NCBI GenBank assembly: GCA_032622095.1
Contig: CP136066.1
Location: 191,072,816-191,136,815 of the forward strand
Origin: Siphonodentalium dalli
Lineage: Eukaryota; Mollusca; Scaphopoda; Gadilida; Siphonodentaliidae
DNA length: 64,000 nucleotides
Direction of reading: 5' to 3'
Below the pieces are notes generated by a model. That model was not told where the DNA came from, did no database searches, and saw only the letters and a program-made list of their open reading frames with translations. Position numbers and translations under genes: made by a program. Positions 56,885-64,000 of this stretch are shown here, piece by piece; positions within the stretch are counted from its first letter, which is position 1, and the number at the start of each line of letters is the position of its first letter.

Positions 56885-57671
56885 TTGTTTATATATATAC
56901 CTTTATTGTCCTCCAATTTCTGAAGAGTGATACATATACATAATAGCGTATATACAACATGTTACAACAATATAGTCAAAATGAAAGAGCAAAAGTAAGT
57001 TTGGAGAAGAAAAAACATACACATATATGAACCACGTCCTAATAAATAGCACACAAAGTCATACACTCTTACAAAAGCTGACATTCAAGACACGCGCGAA
57101 CATTTAAAAAAAAAATGCAGACAGGCACACACGCACGCACAAGCTCGCGGACACTCACACACTTACCCCCAAGCTGACGTATAGTACGGATACAGACACG
57201 TTTATGTTACATGCAAGATAAACTATAAGCACACCTAATTTGAATTTTTGCCTGAATTACACGTTGAGTACGGACCACACGAAGAGCGCACCATGCACAC
57301 AACTATATGGCTATATAGAGTTTGATCATCTGATGATCGCCACTCTCGCTTTCATACGAAAGGAATATTTATGTAAGAACAAGCATGTATGTGTTGCGCC
57401 TATACATTCTTGCACTGCTGGCAAGGAAGATAAGAAATCGTTAAGTTGGGCAACCGAGGTCATGAATATATATTTATCACATGTAATTAACATGAGTGGA
57501 TGTAAGGTTGTTTCAGCTACCCAATTTTAGTTTCGGAAGAGGGGCGATGACTCTACATGTAATACACATCACCCGGTCAACTCAGGTTGACTCCATTAAT
57601 ACCAGAACTTAGACACAAGTGCATTTGAATGTACAGGCGCAATGTAGGCTACGATAACATATGGTAGAACA
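56885..57671 (-). mobile_element. Probable 3' UTR and tail of the 57.7-kb LINE
   Basis: On the minus strand the low-coordinate end reads GGAGGACAATAAAGGTATATA, resembling the ends of related LINE remnants at 17.97 kb and 21.36 kb (AATAAA close to the end plus short repeats). The assignment is by position and resemblance only. Confidence 0.35.
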
Positions 57672-59528
57672 TTATACGCCAGGCGTGAACAAATTCGATA
57701 AAAACAGGTAGGTTTGCCACAATGTGTGCGTATGGCCAACAATGAACGACACATAGTACATTGGATCTTCGATAAATGAGAACAGTTCAACAGGAAGATT
57801 TGTCAAATGTAACAGAAGGAGTTCTCCGTCGTCGAGCTCATTTGCCCATAGATAAAACAAGATGCCAAAGTTGTCGATCAACTCATACCACATTTTATTT
57901 CGAGAACAGCAAAGAGCTGGATGGCTGCAGTGAATAATAGCATGTTTAATTTGATCGTCATAGTTCATGTTGCATATCACACAGACGTCTGCCTTTGGTG
58001 TCGCTGTTGCAGCGATCAACTGAGCAACAGAATAAAATGCGATTTTGTTCTCTGAATACAAGCGACAGGAACGCCATAGATGAGACATTTGAAAATGAGT
58101 TTGAATTTGGCTAAATCTATCGAAAGACGGATCAGTTGTAACACTTTGTTCCCAGTTATGCACGCGTCGGTTATTGATTTCGGTTTTGACTAGGCGATTC
58201 CATTCCAATTTTGCAGGGAACAATCCGTTCTCCGAAAAGCTGTCCATATATTGGCTTAATTTGTAATAACTCAATTTGTCTTCGATATCTGCAAAGAACG
58301 AGCTCTTGTTTGGAATTTCATGTGACAAGTGCAAGTCAAACCGGTTTACAAAAATCTCTTTGCAAGCCTTCGATGGCGAGAGGCGACAGAGGCTTCCAAC
58401 GAGGCTAAGTTTACGGGCATCAATGCACGAGGAGATTGGGCCTATGCCCATGAGACCTTGAACTATGTCCGTCCGCGTTCTGACAGGAAGGTTCTGTATA
58501 CGTTTGAGACAGAACCGATGGATCTTTTCCAGAGCACATGCATCCGAAACAGACATGCCACATAGAAATTCTGAGCCATATAGACCTTTTGGTAAAACGA
58601 TCGTCTTGTAGATGATTGCACAGCTTGTCGGGGTTATTTCCCCAGCATACAGACCAGCATTGCTAAGGAGGAAAAATGTTGATCTAATTTTGTCAACAGC
58701 TCTCTCAGAGAGCTCTTTCACAAAGTTTTGTTTGCTAACATGAATACCTAAATGAGTTATTTCGTCTGTTTCGGATACGTTTCCAGCGCCCAGTCTCCAG
58801 CATCTGTCTAAAGTGTCATTTTGCCTGTGTGTTTCATTGAACACGATTACCTTACATTTGTTAGGGTTATAAATAAAACGCCATTTTTGACTGTACATAG
58901 AACATATATCACATAAACGCTGGAGGCCGTAACTGGAAAGTGATAGCAACGTCATGTCGTCAGCTTGTGTCGGCGCTGAACAATTCGTGGAGAGAAGACG
59001 GAAACCAAAGTTTGTAGCTTCGAGTGCATGTATCAGATCATCAATATAGATCATGTACATCAAGGGTGAGAGTATATCTCCTTGTCTAGTACCTTGCTTG
59101 ATTTCGATAGATCTCGAAAGTATGGAAGCGTGTTTGACAACGCATGTAATCCCACTGAGAAATTCATTTAGTAGGAGCCATATACTCCCCTGAAATCCAC
59201 GAAGGTTTAATTTCAACAGAAGTCGATTTATCCAGACTGTATCAAAGGCTTTGTGTACGTCTAGAAAACAGGCAAACAGTTTGCTACTCTGCTCTTTTGT
59301 GTAGTTTATGCTCTCGTGTAATATGTACGAAGACATGAGACAGCTTACATGTTTTTGAAATCCGTTTTGTAAGGGGTGCACTTTGATGAGGCGTGGAGTG
59401 TTGCACTCCAAGCGACGTAGAATTATTTTCTCTAATGTTTTGTACATAACGGGAAGAAGAGTTATCGCTCGATAGCTATCAAAATTTGTTTTCGGCTTGT
59501 CTCCACCTTTGTACAATGAGACCATCAA
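57672..59528 (-). CDS. LINE reverse transcriptase, 618-codon open frame, QADD box
   Basis: The frame is uninterrupted. VSLYKGGDKPKTNFDSYRAI (residues 3-22) is the start of the RT fingers; FLDVHKAFDTVW (88-99) is motif A; KQGTRQGDILSPLMY (144-158) is motif B; PTQADDMTLLS (187-197) is motif C, with Gln in place of the usual Tyr; then WRFIYNPNKCKVIVFNE and THLGIHVSK. A zinc-binding C-x2-C-x9-H-x4-C lies at 516-534, followed by MWYELID. The endonuclease and 5' part are missing and coding similarity ends near 59560, as expected of 5' truncation. The function is reverse transcription at the target site; without its endonuclease this copy cannot move alone. A decayed relative is at 19756-21372. Confidence 0.9.
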   Translation of the reverse strand: MMVSLYKGGDKPKTNFDSYRAITLLPVMYKTLEKIILRRLECNTPRLIKVHPLQNGFQKHVSCLMSSYILHESINYTKEQSSKLFACFLDVHKAFDTVWINRLLLKLNLRGFQGSIWLLLNEFLSGITCVVKHASILSRSIEIKQGTRQGDILSPLMYMIYIDDLIHALEATNFGFRLLSTNCSAPTQADDMTLLSLSSYGLQRLCDICSMYSQKWRFIYNPNKCKVIVFNETHRQNDTLDRCWRLGAGNVSETDEITHLGIHVSKQNFVKELSERAVDKIRSTFFLLSNAGLYAGEITPTSCAIIYKTIVLPKGLYGSEFLCGMSVSDACALEKIHRFCLKRIQNLPVRTRTDIVQGLMGIGPISSCIDARKLSLVGSLCRLSPSKACKEIFVNRFDLHLSHEIPNKSSFFADIEDKLSYYKLSQYMDSFSENGLFPAKLEWNRLVKTEINNRRVHNWEQSVTTDPSFDRFSQIQTHFQMSHLWRSCRLYSENKIAFYSVAQLIAATATPKADVCVICNMNYDDQIKHAIIHCSHPALCCSRNKMWYELIDNFGILFYLWANELDDGELLLLHLTNLPVELFSFIEDPMYYVSFIVGHTHTLWQTYLFLSNLFTPGV

Positions 59529-59560
59529 ACCTATCAGAAGGAAAGTAAGAAGTGTCGCCT

Positions 59561-60480
59561 ATTACTTTTATTTATCACATACAAATCCATTATGTTTCGC
59601 CTTCATCCCTATAGCGTCCAGTCTCTATCACGAGAGGGAAAACCCGCAACGTAACTGGCCAATTAACGAGCGCTCATTTCGTGGCACAATTCATAATGTC
59701 AAAACTACTTGATTATTCACGAGTCTCCCGGGAACTCCGTGGGGACATAAACCACGCCCACTTGCTCTCAGCTAATCACCTGTATGTGGGAGATGGAATA
59801 AATTATGGAGTCCAAGTTGAATCAGCATTTATATGCTCGACTCCAAATTGATTCCATTGCGTGTTGGTTCATTCCATATAAGGGGAGTGTTACATATATG
59901 TATTGTTCTCATGTTACCATTTGCAAGAACTGCCGTTATAGATATGGAAAATAGTATGAAAGTTTACCACGTCAATATTCGCATAGTATATAACCATACT
60001 CAAATGTCAAACTTTCCGATTTGATAATTTTCGAATCAAGTAATCACTAACTGCCATGTTAAATCTAATTTGTACACAACGAGACTGTGGTCATTGCCAC
60101 AACATGATATTTTAGGTAAATTGCTACTTTTGCAATATTTACGGTAAATTCCGCCTCGGTTTGTAGATACAGTAAATTTATAACCCATTCGGCAAACGAA
60201 ACGTCACGCACTGTAAATTCATGCACGCAAACAGTTTGTATTAACTAAAAAAGCGTTGTTTTCTTTACATTACCCACTTGGGCTTCGTTATAATGTTGTA
60301 TAAATATGTGTATACATTCGTAAAATAGGAAAATATGAAATATACACAGGTAAATGAAATAATATTGTTTGTTGTAAATCGTGTTATATTGCTGGTTGGA
60401 TACGTACATGGTTATGAAAACTACTATTTTAAAAACAATATATAGATTCACATGAGTGGTCTCCCAAGTGACTTCATTTT
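59561..60480. other. Interval without recognised gene
   Basis: No exon recognised. It may hold the 5' region or an intron of the receptor remnant that starts at about 60481, as CATATACAG at 60492-60500 could serve as a splice acceptor. Confidence 0.4.
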
Positions 60481-62212
60481 TTGTGTTCATCCATATACAG
60501 GTCCGATCGCAGAATATTTCATGGTAGAGAGTTTCATTCCACTGAAATTGATCCTAATTATTCTCAGAACGTGGTATTCTGGAACCTAAATGCGCATGGA
60601 CCAACAGCGGTGGATCTTGTCATCGCCGCAATTTCAACCTTGTTTGGACTTGCGATTATATTCCTCAACTCAATCGTCCTCGACATACTCAGGAAGAATA
60701 AACACGTGCTCCAGGCAGCTGATATATTCATAGCTAGAATCGCGCTGGCAGATCTCCTTGGAGTAATTGGTTGTATCACGTGACGTACAACATCGTCAAC
60801 TTCCAAGATTTAACGGAGTGTATATTCCGGTACGGATTGATCCATACCTTTGGAACATGTTTAGTCCTTAACCTCGTTTCACTAACCTTTGACCGCTACG
60901 TTAACATCTCGCTGCCTTTCAAGTACAACATATTCCACAAGACATCAAACCTATGCCTGATCGCGACAATATGGATCTGTCTGTAATTATTGGTCAGCTC
61001 CCAACAACAGGATGGAACGTGGACCCACTGAGTGACCATAGGTATCCATAGCAACGAATATTTGACACTGCTTGTCGCCCTATTCCTGTGCCCTACTATC
61101 ATCATGGTCATTGTGTATCTTCACATTTTAAGGTCGTGTGGTCACAATCAACCATAATGAAGACGCAGCGTCACATTAAGACGGAATTTGAAGTTAGACA
61201 GAAATACGTGGAGATTAACTACAACAATCTGCCTCATCGCCGGAGTTTACTTTGTTATATCGCCTCCGGGAGGAAAGGGGTGTTTAGACGAGTCCGTTGC
61301 GTTGTATCCGTTCTGTGTTGACGCGTTACTTTGAAATTGGGTATACAAAGAGATGTTTCCCTCGTGAATTAGCTGTTTAGGGGAGAGGTGCTCCCGTATT
61401 TTCCATAAACTCAGGGTTGTATGTTAGCTGTTCTTGTAATATAAGAAACTATCCTATATATTTTCCACTTTTTGATGCGAGACATAAAGTTTGAAAATAA
61501 GTCTTGACAATTTCAAAATGCATAAGCTATGGTGGCCTTTTCTTTATGTGTACCATGGCCAGAAATTCTATATTGCTAAATAACATATTTTGTGTCCTGT
61601 TTTTAATATTCTTTGCCAGCTAAATCATGCAAATTATACACACTTATTTGATAATCCCATAAAATTGAAAGTATGGCTTGCAAATTACGTTGACATGTTG
61701 GCAACAACACATTCATGAACTCGGCCAATTGTCATTCGCTCTTTCTTTATTGGTACAATCTTTTTACTTGCACGAGGAGATAGCTCAACAAAAGCAGATA
61801 TCTGCTTGCTGCTAGATCCTCTTCCTTTTTTCTAGTCTACTCATGTTTCCATCATCAAAATGTTGTTCATCATAAATGTAGTATTAATTGGGGCAAATAC
61901 ATATTGTTTAATCAGCATATTCATGTATAAATGGTAATATATTATGGTATAATATTTTAGGTATAACATTGATGTTGGAAATAGACGGACGTCTTGGTGA
62001 CATGACTACTCCACAAAAGGCCAACATTCTATGTCCATGGCATCGCCTTCATCAACGGCATCGTGAACCCTATCATCTATGCATTCAAAATACGGGTCGT
62101 CAAGATAAGATTATACAATATATTCTACTGCAAGGATATAGTCATATCAGCAATTGCAAAGATGATGAAGATCGCTAGTTATAAACTATCGTGCTTTGTG
62201 GGTAACAATTGA
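60481..62212 (+). pseudogene. Rhodopsin-type G-protein-coupled receptor, broken
   Basis: All seven helices can be followed across frames. TM1 is VIAAISTLFGLAIIFLNSIV; TM2 has IARIALADLLGVIG (the L-A-D core); a frameshift near 60775 follows. TM3 has LVLNLVSLTFDRYVNISLPF with the DRY box at about 60891-60899. A stop ends the frame at 60984-60986 and TM4 resumes one frame off (IIGQLPTTGW). TM5 is LLVALFLCPTIIMVIVYLHI, and TM6 is TTICLIAGVYFVIS. After about 640 bp of non-coding sequence (an intron or insertion; acceptor ATATTTTAG near 61966), TM7 reads FINGIVNPIIYAFKI with NPIIY at 62066-62080. At least four frame changes make it a pseudogene unless they are assembly errors. The ligand class cannot be told. 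Confidence 0.7.
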
Positions 62213-62729
62213 GTCAAATATAAACTATAATGGAAATGACATATATCAAGACATGTTTATTTGCTATACATGATATTTACAAGGGGCAAGTGAACAGTAA
62301 TATATACATAACATTTGCTATGACACGTTTGTCTAAAAACTAGTATACTGCGTGATGAAGACCACCAGTTGAAACCTGAATGAAAATATTTGAACTAAAT
62401 GGTCCGAATCGGCATCTCCAGTTTAGACCTAGTTTAAACTACCAGTTTAAACTGGGGTTTAGTAGTAAAACCAAGTTTTTCTCCACCGCTGGGACGACAT
62501 AGATTTGGTCGATTGCGTTACCTGTGGGCCACACTTGTCCAATTGCAAGAATAGGAGGCGTGGTCTGTCTGTTTATTATCGCTAAGCTTGTCAATTCATT
62601 GTCCGGTCAAGCGACCTGTTGTCGCTATATAATCTCCTAATCAGGGGAATAACCCGTGCGCTTTGAGAAATCACGACGAATGCGCGGTCTGTTGTATAAC
62701 GGTTAGATATTATCTAATATCATGGACGA
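62213..62729. other. Interval without recognised gene
   Basis: A short stretch with CAGTTTAAACTGGGGTTTAG, TTTAAACTACCAGTTTAAACTG pairing (about 62412-62460), and nothing coding that I can support. Confidence 0.45.
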
Positions 62730-64000
62730 ACGTGACTTTTACCCCATAGAAACACCACCACCCCGGGGGTACCATCCGGACGGGTGAAAACGGGGTATGG
62801 ACCATTTTTGAGAACGGGAAGGATTTCGGCGAATTTGACGGCATGAAAGGGTGGCTCGCCCATAATACCCGATAGAAACATCACCCCGGGATAACAGGGT
62901 TATGGACGGTTCGGATTTAGGCTAATTAATTTGGCAGCAGGAGTGGGTGGCACGATCAAAATACACCATAGAACCACCCCTACCCACCCCTCACCGGGGG
63001 GGGGGGGAGGGGTCCCACCAGAGGATGTGGAAATTGGGTACGCCCAAATACCGAATAGAAACACCCCAACACTCACCCCCGGGGAAGGGTACCTCAAATA
63101 ACGCATATAAACACCCCACCCCTCACATCCGGGCGGGGTGGGTGGGTCACCACCCGAGGGTGAAGATGGGATATGAACCATGTTCGAGAACGGTAAGGAT
63201 TTCGGCCAATTTGACGACAGGGGTGTGTGACCCGCTCCAAATATCCCATATAGACCCCCTACCCTCATCCCTGGAGGGTACCACCCTGCTGGGGTGAAAC
63301 TGGGGTATGGAGCATTTTATTCATTATTCGCAAAAACATGCCTCTGTTGGTTAATATTACGGCATGTGTAGGTGGCACGCCCCAAATACCCCATAGAATG
63401 GGGTATGGACCGTTATCGAGAACGGTAAGGATTTCGGCCAATATGACGTCATTGTTGGGCGGCCCGCCCTCAAATAGTCATAGAAACACCCCCCACCCTT
63501 ACCGCGGGTGGTTCTACCCGAGCGGGTGAAAATGGGGTCCGGGGTGGGGGTGGGGTGTTTCTATGGGGCGCATTTGGGATGTGCCACCCACCGTTCTCGA
63601 AAATGGTCCATACCCCATTTCACCCCCTCGGGGTGGTACCTCCGGGTGAGGGTGTTTCTAGGGGGTAGTTGGAGCGGGCTACACACACTGCTGACGTCAA
63701 ATTGACCGAAATCCTTACCGTTCTCGAAAATGGTCCATACCCCATTTTCACCTCCTGTGGTTCCCCCAGCGTTCAGGGGTGGGCTGTTTCTATGGGACAT
63801 TTGAGCGGGCAATCCATCCATGCCGTCAATTGGCCGAAATCCTTACCAGTTTCTAAAATGGTCCATATCCCACGTTCACCCCCTCGGGTGGTACCCCCCC
63901 CCCCCCGGATGTGAGGGGTGGGGTGTTTATATGGGTTATTTGGGGCGAGCCACCCACCCATACTATCAAATTGGCCGAAATCCTTACAGTTCTCCAAAAT
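62730..64000. repeat. GC-rich satellite array with strand switch
   Basis: Diverged units of roughly 125-140 bp contain CCCATAGAAACACCCC, a G/C-run with GGTACCACCC, GGTATGGACCATTTTCGAGA, ACGGTAAGGATTTCGGCCAA and GGGTGG-GCCC. Up to about 63535 AAGGATTTCGGCC is on the plus strand (62819, 63197, 63427); from about 63590 the complementary GGCCGAAATCCTTA is on the plus strand (near 63705, 63833 and 63975). The array runs to the window end. Open frames here (Pro/Gly-rich) are products of the repeat. Confidence 0.85.

Noticed and set aside
62900-63997. Pro/Gly-rich frames near the window end
   Set aside because: They are translations of the GC-rich satellite on both strands.

Overview
The window reads as nuclear DNA from an invertebrate animal: AT-rich, gene-poor and heavily loaded with transposons. 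Coding sequence, where it can be recognised, lies in short exons with GT/AG boundaries, and the domains (C-type lectin, PAN/apple-like, mucin stalk, rhodopsin-type receptor) are animal ones. The mix of non-LTR retrotransposons, palindromic MITEs and 'GTCCGGATGATAACTTTAG'-type dispersed repeats makes me favour a mollusc or another lophotrochozoan, but the sequence does not fix the taxon.

Layout. 1-6.7 kb: no gene; a foldback repeat block, a LINE scrap and a TTAA-flanked palindromic MITE. 6.7-8.4 kb (minus): last two exons of a small C-type lectin gene. 9-32 kb: mostly repeats, namely two related LINE 3' ends with paired structured 60-bp units, foldback MITEs, LINE fragments, a Helitron-like block, two copies of a 0.46-kb MITE and a 332-bp tandem duplication. 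32.1-35.4 kb: an LTR-type element on the minus strand with near-identical repeats; one LTR is split by a 0.9-kb DNA transposon. 36.9-37.6 kb: a LINE 3' end (plus strand). 37.9-38.1 kb: a first coding exon encoding a membrane anchor (minus). 40.3-45.5 kb: a long LINE (minus) with an SGNH-hydrolase-like ORF1, an in-frame acidic microsatellite, an endonuclease and a reverse transcriptase. 46.6-52.6 kb: the most interesting locus, a minus-strand gene that I assemble as signal peptide, PAN/apple-like domain, about 2.2-kb mucin-like (APTTPV)n stalk and C-terminal C-type lectin domain. 51-55 kb: more foldback repeats. 55.6-55.9 kb: a 3'-terminal exon of an unrecognised gene. 57.7-59.5 kb: a LINE reverse transcriptase with an open 618-codon frame and a QADD active-site box. 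60.5-62.2 kb: a broken rhodopsin-type receptor. 62.7-64 kb: a GC-rich satellite array that switches strand near 63.54 kb.

The genes I trust most are the two lectin loci. Both are on the minus strand, both split the lectin domain with a phase-1 intron at the same place, and the second carries a repeat-built mucin stalk, which suggests secreted, mucus- or surface-associated recognition proteins. Several coding regions (LINEs, receptor, LTR element) carry frameshifts; most look like decay, but indel errors in the assembly cannot be excluded. Exon joins are inferred by reading frame and splice-site consensus only.
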